DNA of 64,000 bases from Novosphingobium sp. FKTRR1 (lineage in GTDB: Bacteria > Pseudomonadota > Alphaproteobacteria > Sphingomonadales > Sphingomonadaceae). The position numbers and the translations under genes were made by a program. Below, one piece after another: positions 8,175-15,889 of this stretch; position 1 is the first letter of the stretch; the number at the start of each line of letters is the position of its first letter. The notes beneath the pieces were generated by a model. It saw nothing but the letters and a program-made list of their open reading frames with translations. It searched no databases and was not told the DNA's origin. The stretch is taken from positions 248,001 through 312,000 of the forward strand of contig NZ_JAIZDA010000001.1 of the NCBI RefSeq assembly GCF_020404405.1, read 5' to 3'.

Positions 8175-8975
8175 ATGGCAGCACAGCCGGTGGTGGCGAC
8201 GATCAACTATGTCGCAAGCGGGCCAGAGCGCCCATACTACTACGCCAACGCGCATCATGACGACCGGGTGCCGCTGAACCCGCAGCCGATGCCGCTGACC
8301 GATGGGCGCGCGCAACCCGGCTTGCTCGACCGCGAAGGCTTTGCGCTGGTGCCGCATGTCAGCGCGGTGGAGGACTTCACCGATGCCGCGCAGGTGGCCG
8401 CGATCCATTCGGCCGAGATCGTTGCACTGTTACTTGCGCAGACCGGGGCCGATCAGGTGATCGTGACCTCGCCCGGCATCGTGCGCTTCAGCGAAGCGTC
8501 AGGCCGGGCGGGCAGCCGCGACAACTCGCACCCGGCACGTTTCGTCCATGTTGACGCCACCGCGCAGACTTCGGCCGGTTTCGCCGCAAGATCCTGCCCG
8601 GAGGGCAAGGTTGCGGCCCGCTATGCCCACTACAACGTCTGGCGCACGTTCAGCGGGCCGCCGCAGGATGTGCCGTTGGCGGTGTGCGATGCGCGCAGCG
8701 TCGGCCCGGATGACCTGATCGTGGCCGATGCCATCTTTGATCCGCCCGGCGGCCCCGAATGGCGCTTCGATTCGTGGGTCATGACAGCCAATCCGGCGCA
8801 CCGCTGGGTGTGGTTTCCCGACATGACCCGCGACGAGGCACTGATCTTCAAGAGCAGCGACAGTGTGCGCGGCAACCCGGCGCCGCACGTGGCCTTCGAC
8901 AACCCCTTGGCGCCGGCCGGCTGCACGCCGCGCGCTTCGCTCGAAATGCGCGCCGTTGCCTTCTGGTTTGCCTGA
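8175..8975 (+). CDS. CmcJ/NvfI-family oxidoreductase
   Basis: 266 residues. The sequence resembles the CmcJ/NvfI/GA4-desaturase group, predicted to hold the iron/2-oxoglutarate dioxygenase fold. Visible are ARFVHVDATAQTSAGF with an HxD pair, KVAARYAHYNVWRTFSGPPQDVPLAVCDAR, RWVWFPDMTRDEALIFKSSDS, and a C-terminal RASLEMRAVAFW containing the likely co-substrate-binding Arg. The substrate is unknown. The ATG at 8175 has a perfect AAGGAGG 7 bp upstream. It heads an operon with a lignostilbene dioxygenase and an NmrA-like reductase, so a role in lignin-dimer modification (hydroxylation, demethylation or desaturation) is likely but unproved. Confidence 0.7.
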   Translation: MAAQPVVATINYVASGPERPYYYANAHHDDRVPLNPQPMPLTDGRAQPGLLDREGFALVPHVSAVEDFTDAAQVAAIHSAEIVALLLAQTGADQVIVTSPGIVRFSEASGRAGSRDNSHPARFVHVDATAQTSAGFAARSCPEGKVAARYAHYNVWRTFSGPPQDVPLAVCDARSVGPDDLIVADAIFDPPGGPEWRFDSWVMTANPAHRWVWFPDMTRDEALIFKSSDSVRGNPAPHVAFDNPLAPAGCTPRASLEMRAVAFWFA

Positions 8976-9013
8976 AACCCTCTTGCCAAGTGCGTGTCCT
9001 GCGGGCAAATATC

Positions 9014-9027
9014 ATAACAAATGTTAT
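9014..9027. promoter_or_regulatory. Perfect palindrome before lignostilbene dioxygenase 1
   Basis: ATAACAAATGTTAT, a perfect 6-2-6 inverted repeat 14 bp before the dioxygenase start codon, next to the ribosome binding site. It may be an operator or a translational control site. Related AACAAATG or CATTTGTT cores are seen at 21843, 47952 and 52310. Confidence 0.35.
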
Positions 9028-9041
9028 AAATGGAGAGGGCA

Positions 9042-10523
9042 ATGACCGGCTTCCCGCAAGACCCGAACTACATCGGGCTCAACACCCCGCTGGGTACCGA
9101 ATTCGACTTCACCGCGCTGCCTGTCGAAGGCACGATCCCGCCGGAGGTCACCGGAACCTTTTTCCGCGCGGTGCCCGATCCGGCGTTTGCCCCGTTCATG
9201 GAAGATGCCGCCGCGATCCTGTCGGCCGACGGGATGGTCTCGGCCATCCGCTTTGGCGATGGCACGGCAAGCGCCGCCGCACGCTATGTCGCCACGCAGC
9301 GCCATCAGGCCGAAGTGGCGGCAGGCCACGCCCTGTTCGGCAAGTATCGCAACCCCTTCACCGACAAGCCCGAGGCCACCGGGCTCGACCGCACCGTCGC
9401 CAACACCACGCCGGTGTGGCACGCGGGCAAGTTGTTGATGACCAAGGAGGATGGTCGCCCCTATCGCGTCGATCCAACCACGCTGGAAACGCTGGGTCGC
9501 TACGACTTCGGCGGATTGCTGAGGTCCGAAACGATGACCGCGCACGTCCGCATCGACCCGGATACTGGCGAGATGTTCGTGTTCGGATACGAGGCGGCGG
9601 GCCTTGCCACGCGCACCATCGCCTATTTCATCATCGACCGCGACGGCGCGCTGACGAGCGAGCAGTGGTTCGAAGCACCCTACTGCGCGATGATGCATGA
9701 CTTCACCATCACGCAGAATTACGCGCTGTTCCCGATCTACCCGACGACCTGCGAACTTGACCGGCTGAAGGCGGGCGGCGAGCACTGGCTGCACGACCAA
9801 TCGGTCGACAGCTGGCTGGGCGTGCTGCCGCGCTATGGCGATGTCTCTGAAATCCGCTGGTTCCGGGGGCCTGCGGGGGTCTCGTGCTACCACATGATGA
9901 ACGCGTTCGAGGATGCCGACGGGCTGATCCACTTCGACCAGTGCCTGTCCGACTCGAACGCGTTTCCGTTCATCCGCGCCGCATCGGGCATCGCGCTGGA
10001 GCAGTGGGAGCTTAACGGCAGGCTGGCGCGCTGGACGGTCGATCCCAAGGGCAGCGCCGACACCATTGCCGAAACGGTGATCGGACCTCCGGGCGACTTT
10101 CCGGTGATCCCTGCTGCGGTTCAGGGGCGCCCCTACACCCATGCGTGGATGCTGACGATGAACCCCGAACGGCGCGGTCCACCGGTGTTCGGCGGGCCGG
10201 TCGGCGCCATGTTCGACGTGCTGCTGCGGCTCGACTTCACCGGCGCCCAGCCCCGCGCGCTCGCCTTGCCGATGGGCAGTTGCTTCAACGAGCCGGTGCA
10301 TGTGCCTTCGGCGCAAAGCGGCCACGAAGGCTGGCTGCTGACCGTCGTCGATCACCAGACGGGACCGGACAGCTTCGTCCACGAATGCTGGATCATCGCC
10401 GCCGCCCAGCCCGAGGCAGGCCCGGTGGCCAAAGTCACGCTGCCCCACCGCACCCGTCCGCAAGTCCATGGCTGGTGGGTCAGCGCCGCGCAGATCGCTG
10501 CGGCCAAGGCGGAAGCGGCCTGA
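9042..10523 (+). CDS. Carotenoid-oxygenase family protein, lignostilbene dioxygenase-like (copy 1)
   Basis: 493 residues. A non-heme iron dioxygenase of the RPE65/CCO fold that would cleave the central double bond of hydroxylated stilbenes to two aldehydes. The four iron His are visible: H168 (TAHVRID), H219 (MMHDF), H284 (CYHMMN) and H476 (QVHGWW). Lignostilbene dioxygenase hallmarks Y102 (KYRNPFTD), K135 and E136 (TKED) are present, one off from the Tyr101/Lys134/Glu135 of characterised enzymes. The position of the usual Phe59 is Ile59/Leu60, suggesting a different substrate pocket. The start at 9042 uses GGAGAGGG. The stop overlaps the next gene by ATGA. Confidence 0.85.
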   Translation: MTGFPQDPNYIGLNTPLGTEFDFTALPVEGTIPPEVTGTFFRAVPDPAFAPFMEDAAAILSADGMVSAIRFGDGTASAAARYVATQRHQAEVAAGHALFGKYRNPFTDKPEATGLDRTVANTTPVWHAGKLLMTKEDGRPYRVDPTTLETLGRYDFGGLLRSETMTAHVRIDPDTGEMFVFGYEAAGLATRTIAYFIIDRDGALTSEQWFEAPYCAMMHDFTITQNYALFPIYPTTCELDRLKAGGEHWLHDQSVDSWLGVLPRYGDVSEIRWFRGPAGVSCYHMMNAFEDADGLIHFDQCLSDSNAFPFIRAASGIALEQWELNGRLARWTVDPKGSADTIAETVIGPPGDFPVIPAAVQGRPYTHAWMLTMNPERRGPPVFGGPVGAMFDVLLRLDFTGAQPRALALPMGSCFNEPVHVPSAQSGHEGWLLTVVDHQTGPDSFVHECWIIAAAQPEAGPVAKVTLPHRTRPQVHGWWVSAAQIAAAKAEAA

Positions 10524-11458
10524 TGGGTGCGCGGATAGCGATCACCGGGGCATCGGGCCAGTACGGCAGCATCGTGGCCGACGCTCTGGTCGCGCAAGGG
10601 CGGGCGGCGGACCTGATCCTGATCACCCGCAGCCCGGCCAAGCTGGCCGACCGCGCGGCGCAGGGCTGCGCGGTGCGATATGGCGACTATGACAAGCCCG
10701 AAACGCTGGTCACGGCACTGGCCGGGGCTGACAAGCTGCTGCTGATATCGGGCACGCGGGTCGGCGCGCGGGTGGTGCAGCATCGCGCCGCCGTCGATGG
10801 CGCAGTCGCCGCAGGCGTCGGGCATGTCCTGTACACCAGCTTCATCGGCATCGACGATCCGGCAAACCCCGCCGAAGTGCGCCATGACCACATCGAGACC
10901 GAGCGGCTGATCCGCGCCTCGGGACTTGGCTTCACCATGCTGCGCGATGCGCATTATGCGGACTCGATGATCCTGATGGCAGGTCCGGGCGTGATGGCCA
11001 GCGGCGCATGGGTCACCAACGCGGGCGAGGGGCTGGAGGCGATGGTCTGGCGCGAGGACTGCGCGCTGTGCGCCGTGGCGGCGCTGACCGGCGATGGCCA
11101 CGAAGGCCAAGTCTATGACATTACCGGCCCGGCGTTGGAAAGTTTTGCGCAAGTGACCGCCACGATGGCCGAAGTGACCGGCATTCCGCTGACCTACCGG
11201 TCCGTGGACGATGCCACGCAATACGCGATGTTCGACGCCATGGGCATCCCGCGCCGACCGGTTGACGACCAGTTCGTTGGCGGAATCCCTTGGAACAGCG
11301 ACGACATGGTCACGTTTGGCCGGGCAATCCGCGAAGGCTTCCTTGCGATCTGCGGCAATGATGTCGAACGCCTGCTCGGTCGCCCGCCACGTTCGACGCG
11401 CGAGATGATCGAGGACAACGTGGAATTCCTCCGCGCTGCCGCTCGACCAGCAGGCTGA
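10523..11458 (+). CDS. NmrA-like NAD(P)-dependent reductase
   Basis: 311 residues, atypical short-chain dehydrogenase of the NmrA/isoflavone reductase/QorB type. N-terminal cofactor loop ITGASGQYGSIVADAL (GxxGxxG), LLISGTRVGARVVQHRAAVDGAVAAGV, and YTSFIGIDDP. These enzymes reduce quinones or benzylic ethers. In the plant counterparts phenylcoumaran and pinoresinol are the substrates, which makes a role on lignin dimers attractive here. Translationally coupled to the dioxygenase (ATGA). A related protein lies at 29347-30213 in the ligW operon. Confidence 0.7.
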   Translation: MGARIAITGASGQYGSIVADALVAQGRAADLILITRSPAKLADRAAQGCAVRYGDYDKPETLVTALAGADKLLLISGTRVGARVVQHRAAVDGAVAAGVGHVLYTSFIGIDDPANPAEVRHDHIETERLIRASGLGFTMLRDAHYADSMILMAGPGVMASGAWVTNAGEGLEAMVWREDCALCAVAALTGDGHEGQVYDITGPALESFAQVTATMAEVTGIPLTYRSVDDATQYAMFDAMGIPRRPVDDQFVGGIPWNSDDMVTFGRAIREGFLAICGNDVERLLGRPPRSTREMIEDNVEFLRAAARPAG

Positions 11459-11462
11459 TCGC

Positions 11463-11960
11463 TCAGGTCAGCGCGTAATAGCGCACAAGATTGCCGTCTG
11501 GCTTGCGCTCGCCCACGCCGACGAACACGTGGCGGGTCATCCAGTCGTGCGGGCCCTTGGGCGTCTCGAAGATCGGCTGGGCGCGCAGGTAATAGTCCTC
11601 GTGCGCCACCGGTGGCCCGCCTTCAAAGGCCCAGGCGCGCAAGCGGGCCATGGCATCGGGCTTGCGCCCCCACAGATAGCCTCGGTTCTGCATGTAGATG
11701 ATCGTGCCGTCATCCACTTCCAACAGATAGCGTGCATCGAACACGGCGGTGTCGTCATCGCGGAAATGGGCATAATCGCCGCCCGAATTGGGAACCGCGC
11801 GCCCGCGCAGGCGAGGCCCTTCGAAGCGGCCTTCGTCCACCAGCACGGCAGAACGGAAGCCGCCGTTGTGCACGTTGGGAATGGCAAAGACGCGGGTGAA
11901 CAACAGGCGGCACTCGAACGCGAATTCAAGCACCGGCTGGTCGAGCGTGGAAAAAGTCAT
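11463..11960 (-). CDS. DUF3237 family protein (copy 1)
   Basis: 165 residues of the DUF3237 (UPF0311) family: LEFAFECRLLFT at the start, RFEGPRLRGRAVPNSGGDYAHF, DARYLLEVDDGTIIYMQNRGYLWG, EDYYLRAQPIFETPKGPHDWMTRHVFVGVGERKPD. A small beta-barrel is predicted. The biochemical function of the family is poorly defined. It is the last gene of the operon LigM-paralogue/LdpA-like/SnoaL-like/DUF3237 and overlaps the SnoaL-like stop by ATGA. The second DUF3237 gene in this window lies directly after lignostilbene dioxygenase 2, so the family is repeatedly tied to stilbene chemistry here. Confidence 0.75.
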   Translation of the reverse strand: MTFSTLDQPVLEFAFECRLLFTRVFAIPNVHNGGFRSAVLVDEGRFEGPRLRGRAVPNSGGDYAHFRDDDTAVFDARYLLEVDDGTIIYMQNRGYLWGRKPDAMARLRAWAFEGGPPVAHEDYYLRAQPIFETPKGPHDWMTRHVFVGVGERKPDGNLVRYYALT

Positions 11961-12355
11961 GCTGCAAAGTCCAGACTGCCGCGCCGTTCGACAAAGCGCC
12001 AACCGGCAGCGGTGCGAAGCAGGCGGTCTTGATAGGTGCCGACCAGCGGGGGCTGGCCGGCAGCGGTGAACAGCAGGATCTGGCTACTCGCCATCGCCTC
12101 ATCCCCCGCCACGCTGACCCGCACATTGGCCACGATATGCCGCGTCGTGCGCGGAGGGCGCGCCTGAAACGCGGCGAGGATGGCCCCTGCCCCTTCGATG
12201 AAGGCATCGGGCGCGGTCGGCCGGCTCATACGCCCATCGGGCACATAGAGCGCGGCCAGCGCCTCCCATTCACCGGCATCGTTGTGCGCGACATAGTCGA
12301 TCAGCAATCGCTCGATTGCCCGTTCGTCGAGCAGCAGGGACAGGGCCTCGCTCAT
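11957..12355 (-). CDS. SnoaL-like (NTF2-fold) small protein
   Basis: 132 residues, SnoaL_4-like: LDERAIERLLIDYVAHNDAGEWEALAALYVPDGRMSRPTAP, then TTRHIVANVRVSVAGDEAMASSQILLFTAAG, and GTYQDRLLRTAAGWRFVERRGSLDFA. NTF2-fold proteins of this size act as lyases, isomerases, or as beta subunits of ring-hydroxylating dioxygenases; no alpha subunit is nearby, so a stand-alone lyase or isomerase is more likely. It starts 7 bp after the LdpA-like stop and overlaps the DUF3237 start, so it is made with both. Confidence 0.65.
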   Translation of the reverse strand: MSEALSLLLDERAIERLLIDYVAHNDAGEWEALAALYVPDGRMSRPTAPDAFIEGAGAILAAFQARPPRTTRHIVANVRVSVAGDEAMASSQILLFTAAGQPPLVGTYQDRLLRTAAGWRFVERRGSLDFAA

Positions 12356-12362
12356 CGTTGTG

Positions 12363-13073
12363 TCAGTCCTTGAAACCTTCGCGTGCGCGGCTGTTGTCGC
12401 ACACGATCGGCTCACCCGTCACCGGGTGGGGATAGGGGAACGGCACGATATCGGTGGCCGGCCACAGCCGGGTGCGAGGTTCGACAAAGGCGTCGGGGCC
12501 CAGCGGATCTTCGGGGTAAAGCACTTTGGTGAACGGGATGTAGTCGATTGGCGTCTTGGCCCAGCCATCGGCGAACGTGCCATGCCAGAACGGGAAATAG
12601 CCCAGCCGCTGCAGCTTCCATACGCCGTCTTCGCGGACATAGCGGTTGTCGTAGATGCCGCCTTCCCACCAGGCGCGCTGGTTGCCCTCGGCGCTTTCGT
12701 GCAGACCCGCCTGCATCATCGAGCGTCCGCGCACGGTTGCGGTCTTGCGGTCGGGCGCAACGTCGATGACCATCTGCAACTGCGGGTGATCAAGTAGCCA
12801 GCCATAGCGCGGCCCGTTGTGGCCTTGCGTGAACTGCTTCTGGAAGCGCTCGATGTACAGGCGGCGGACCCCGGCCTTGCCGCGATAGATCCCGCCAAGG
12901 AACCAGACCTCGCCATCCTCGGAAAACAGATCGACGACCTCGTTGTACTGCGATTTGTCGATCAGATAGCCATACGTGTACTGCACGCGGCGGATCTGGT
13001 CGATGTCCTGCTGGACGGCCAGATCGTGCTCCAGCTTGACGATGCGCGCTTCAAGCGCGGCAAGTTCGGTCAT
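12363..13073 (-). CDS. NTF2-fold protein, candidate LdpA-type gamma-formaldehyde lyase (copy 1)
   Basis: 236 residues: N-terminal coiled coil (ALEARIVKLEHDLAVQQDIDQI), then a SnoaL_4/NTF2 domain (VQYTYGYLIDKSQYNEVVDLFSED..., DHPQLQMVIDVAPDRKTATVRGR, WWEGGIYDNRYVREDGVWKLQRLGYFPFWHG) and an extended C-terminal tail. In Novosphingobium LdpA, an NTF2-fold enzyme without cofactor, removes the gamma carbon of 1,2-diarylpropane-1,3-diols as formaldehyde and yields a lignostilbene. Size, fold and a dioxygenase in the facing operon support that role here; the activity is inferred. The start at 13073 has GGAGAGGA. A paralogue lies at 21045-21764. Confidence 0.62.
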   Translation of the reverse strand: MTELAALEARIVKLEHDLAVQQDIDQIRRVQYTYGYLIDKSQYNEVVDLFSEDGEVWFLGGIYRGKAGVRRLYIERFQKQFTQGHNGPRYGWLLDHPQLQMVIDVAPDRKTATVRGRSMMQAGLHESAEGNQRAWWEGGIYDNRYVREDGVWKLQRLGYFPFWHGTFADGWAKTPIDYIPFTKVLYPEDPLGPDAFVEPRTRLWPATDIVPFPYPHPVTGEPIVCDNSRAREGFKD

Positions 13074-13150
13074 GATATCCTCTCCATGTTTCTTGTCTTG
13101 GCAACCGGGTGCCGGGCGCTCCGTTGGGGATGGCGCCCGGCCAGGTGATT

Positions 13151-14542
13151 TCAGGCCGTCTTGCTGCGCCAGCTGGGGGCATAGCTGGTACGGGCGACTT
13201 CCGAGTACGGCACCGCCGCGACCACGCCCTTGATGGTGATCTGGCGGTGCTTTTCGACGGTGGGCTTGCTGGTGCCGCCATCGGGCTCGCCCCAGACCAG
13301 TTCGATCTCGGTGCCGGGCGTTGCGAATTCAGGCTCGACCATCGCCAGCGTCAGCATCTTGCCTTCGTTGGCGGTATAGCCGATCCAGGTCGACAGACCG
13401 ATCAGCTTGCCGTCCTTTTCCACCCGGTCGAACGGGTGCATGGCATAGACCGCGCTGGGGAATTCCATGTACTTGGGGCGCAGGCTGCCCTTGCCGAACT
13501 GCCCATAGATCGCCTCGGACACCGCTTCGTCGTCAAGCGCCAGCGTCACCTTCTGGCGGTGCGGACCGGCCGCGATCTTTTCGAGCGCCTCACGCCCAAC
13601 GAAGTCATGGTCGAACTTGACGAAGGGTCCATAGCCCAGATCCCACGGCGTCAGGTAATAGCCTTCGACGCTGTCGGGCACATAGCTGCCACCGACCGAG
13701 CAGCGCGATTCGTAATGCCCCGCCGAGAGCCATTCGCGATAGGGCTTGAGCAGATCGCCAGTGTAGATTCCCGGCAGCGGAGAAGGAATCCAGCCCGATT
13801 CCAGCGTGTTGGACGAATAGGTCCGGCCGCCGACGAGCGTCAGCCCGAACGGCTTGCCCGCTTCCACCAGCGCGGCGTGGACCGCATCGCGATCCTCCCA
13901 CGGGCCCATCAGTTCATAGCCCGGCTGCCCCGCCATGCCGTGACGCAGCGCGTGCACCTGCTTGCCGCCGATGGTCAGCCAGGTCATGTTGAAGAACTTG
14001 AGGTCGGGCGCGAGGGCGCCGGTCGCCGCCTCGATCACCTTGGCCGAATTCGGGCCCTGCACCTGATAGCGATAGTGGCGGCGGTTTTCCGGGTCGGGCC
14101 GCGCAGCCGTGCGCTCGTCATAAGTCAGGGTCACGTCACTGCGGCCCTCACCCTGAAACAACAGCCAGTTCAACGTCGGCGCGCGGCCGACCAGATTGAA
14201 CTTTTCGGGCGCGAGGTAGAACAGGATCACGTCGCCGATGACATGGCCATAGGGCGTAACCGGCACGTACTGCTTGGCGCGATCGGGGACGAAGCCCTTG
14301 AAGCTGTTGATACCCAGTCCATTGAGAAAATCGAACGCGCCCGGCCCCTCGACCATCAGTTCGGCCATGTGATAGCTCTGGTTGAACAGAACGCAGGTTT
14401 CAGCCCATGCCCGCTGCTCGTCACGCCAGTTGGAAAATTCCGCCGGAACACCCGGATAGACGTTCGGACCAACTTGCTGGTTGCGCAACAAGGTGACGAT
14501 ATCGCCGGCATCCGCAAGGATCGACTCGAGCGTCTGGGACAT
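13151..14542 (-). CDS. LigM-like tetrahydrofolate-dependent aromatic O-demethylase, divergent paralogue
   Basis: 463 residues of the GcvT/LigM family. LigM moves the methyl group of vanillate or 3-O-methylgallate to tetrahydrofolate, giving 5-methyl-THF. Family blocks are clear: [86 protein letters not shown]. It is clearly more distant from SYK-6 LigM than the copy at 37849, so another methoxylated substrate (syringyl unit or a dimer) is likely. The start at 14542 uses AGGAGAGG. It heads the operon with the LdpA-like, SnoaL-like and DUF3237 genes, 77 bp apart from the first. Confidence 0.82.
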   Translation of the reverse strand: MSQTLESILADAGDIVTLLRNQQVGPNVYPGVPAEFSNWRDEQRAWAETCVLFNQSYHMAELMVEGPGAFDFLNGLGINSFKGFVPDRAKQYVPVTPYGHVIGDVILFYLAPEKFNLVGRAPTLNWLLFQGEGRSDVTLTYDERTAARPDPENRRHYRYQVQGPNSAKVIEAATGALAPDLKFFNMTWLTIGGKQVHALRHGMAGQPGYELMGPWEDRDAVHAALVEAGKPFGLTLVGGRTYSSNTLESGWIPSPLPGIYTGDLLKPYREWLSAGHYESRCSVGGSYVPDSVEGYYLTPWDLGYGPFVKFDHDFVGREALEKIAAGPHRQKVTLALDDEAVSEAIYGQFGKGSLRPKYMEFPSAVYAMHPFDRVEKDGKLIGLSTWIGYTANEGKMLTLAMVEPEFATPGTEIELVWGEPDGGTSKPTVEKHRQITIKGVVAAVPYSEVARTSYAPSWRSKTA

Positions 14543-14594
14543 GAAAAACCTCTCCTGCTTGTGATTCTGCGCGCTTGCGCCTCGCCGAATATTT

Positions 14595-14610
14595 GTTAGT
14601 AAAGCATACA
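14595..14610. promoter_or_regulatory. Island operator candidate, copy C (LigM paralogue / MetE-like)
   Basis: Read on the minus strand it is TGTATG-CTTTA-CTAAC, with flanks extending the symmetry to ATTTGT/ACAAAT over 14591-14613. It sits midway between the divergent starts at 14542 and 14659. Confidence 0.6.
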
Positions 14611-14658
14611 AATTGCAAGCCGCAAAAAGTCCGGCTGCAAAAGTTTGGGAGCGGATCG

Positions 14659-15786
14659 ATGGTGCAGATCGCAACGACGCATGTCGGAAGCCTGCCGCGC
14701 GGTGACGAACTGGTGCCGCTGTTGCTCGCGCGCGACCATGGCGAGGCTTATGACGAGGCCGCGTTCGACGCAGCGGTGGGCGCCGCCGTATCCGCGGCCG
14801 TCGATGCGCAGATCGCCGCCGGTGTCAGTGTCGTCAGCGACGGCGAACTGGGCAAGGTCGGCTATTCCACGTACATGACCGAGCGGCTTTCCGGCTTTGG
14901 CGGTGACGTTCCGCGCAAGCCCGCGCTCGACCTTGCCCCCCTGCCCGATTTCCGGCGCAAACTGGCCGCAGTGATGGGCGATCAGGAATTCGTCCGCGCT
15001 GCGTGCATCGGCGAAGTAAAGCTGGTCAACCTGCAGCCCGCGCTCGACGACATCCGCCGTTTTAGCGCGGCAATGGACGGCAAGCCCGCGCAAGGCTTCA
15101 TGAATGCCGCCTCGCCGGGCCTGATCACCGCGTTCCAGCCCAACCAGTTCTATCCCAGCCATGAGGCTTATCTGGCCGATCTGGTCGATGCCATGCGGCC
15201 GGAATACGAGGCGATCGTGGCCGCCGGGTTCCAGTTGCAGCTCGATTGCCCGGACCTCGCCATGTCACGGCACACCGGGTATCAGGACTTGTCCGAGGCC
15301 GAATTCCTCAAGATCGCCGCCGCCAATGTCGAGGCGCTGAACGCGGCAACCGCCGGGATCGCCCCCGACCGCCTGCGGATGCACGTGTGCTGGGGCAATT
15401 ACGAAGGCCCGCACGATCACGACATTCCGCTTGAGCGGGTGATCGGCATCGTGCTCGGCGCAAGGCCATCGACCATTCTGTTCGAGGCGGCCAACCCCCG
15501 CCATGAACACGAATGGAAGGTCTGGGCGCAAGCCGACCTTCCCGATGACAAAGTGCTCGCGCCCGGCGTGATCGACACCTGCTCGAACTATGTCGAACAC
15601 CCCGAACTGATCGCGCAGCGGCTAGAGCGGTTCATCGCCATCGTCGGGACCGACCGGGTCGTCGCCTCGACCGATTGCGGGTTCGGCACGTTTGCCGGTT
15701 ACGGCAAGATCGATCCGGCGGTGACCTGGAAGAAGTTGCGCGCGCTGCGCGAGGGGGCCGACATCGCCGCCGCGCGCGCGGGCTGA
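14659..15786 (+). CDS. MetE C-terminal-domain-like cobalamin-independent methyltransferase
   Basis: 375 residues, only the C-terminal catalytic half of MetE (full MetE is about 750). It has the N-terminal TTHVGSLPRG signature and the zinc ligands of the family: His and Cys in RMHVCWGNYEGPHDHD, Glu in FEAANPRHEHE, and Cys in ASTDCGFGTF. Relatives transfer methyl groups from methyl-folates to thiols or handle coenzyme M epoxides. Divergent from a LigM-like O-demethylase and sharing its operator, it could drain 5-methyl-THF onto a thiol such as homocysteine. The ATG at 14659 was chosen because homology begins there. Substrate unproved. Confidence 0.7.
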   Translation: MVQIATTHVGSLPRGDELVPLLLARDHGEAYDEAAFDAAVGAAVSAAVDAQIAAGVSVVSDGELGKVGYSTYMTERLSGFGGDVPRKPALDLAPLPDFRRKLAAVMGDQEFVRAACIGEVKLVNLQPALDDIRRFSAAMDGKPAQGFMNAASPGLITAFQPNQFYPSHEAYLADLVDAMRPEYEAIVAAGFQLQLDCPDLAMSRHTGYQDLSEAEFLKIAAANVEALNAATAGIAPDRLRMHVCWGNYEGPHDHDIPLERVIGIVLGARPSTILFEAANPRHEHEWKVWAQADLPDDKVLAPGVIDTCSNYVEHPELIAQRLERFIAIVGTDRVVASTDCGFGTFAGYGKIDPAVTWKKLRALREGADIAAARAG

Positions 15787-15838
15787 AATTGCGACGGTCC
15801 GCGCGCAAGACCCGAACAACGGGCGAACGCGCGGTAAA

Positions 15839-15874
15839 ACCGGCTTTGGGACCGGCTTTGGGACCGGCTTTGGG
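15839..15874 (+). repeat. Tandem 12-bp repeat, three copies
   Basis: Three perfect head-to-tail copies of ACCGGCTTTGGG immediately before the ribosome binding site of the AraC-type regulator gene. It may be a replication-slippage product or a regulator-binding array; it is too short and unspaced for CRISPR. Confidence 0.85.
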
Positions 15875-15889
15875 AGAGGAGCGAGGGGT

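Noticed and set aside
15839..15874. Short tandem repeats considered as a CRISPR array or origin iterons
   Set aside because: Units are contiguous without spacers, only three copies, and no cas or replication genes are near.
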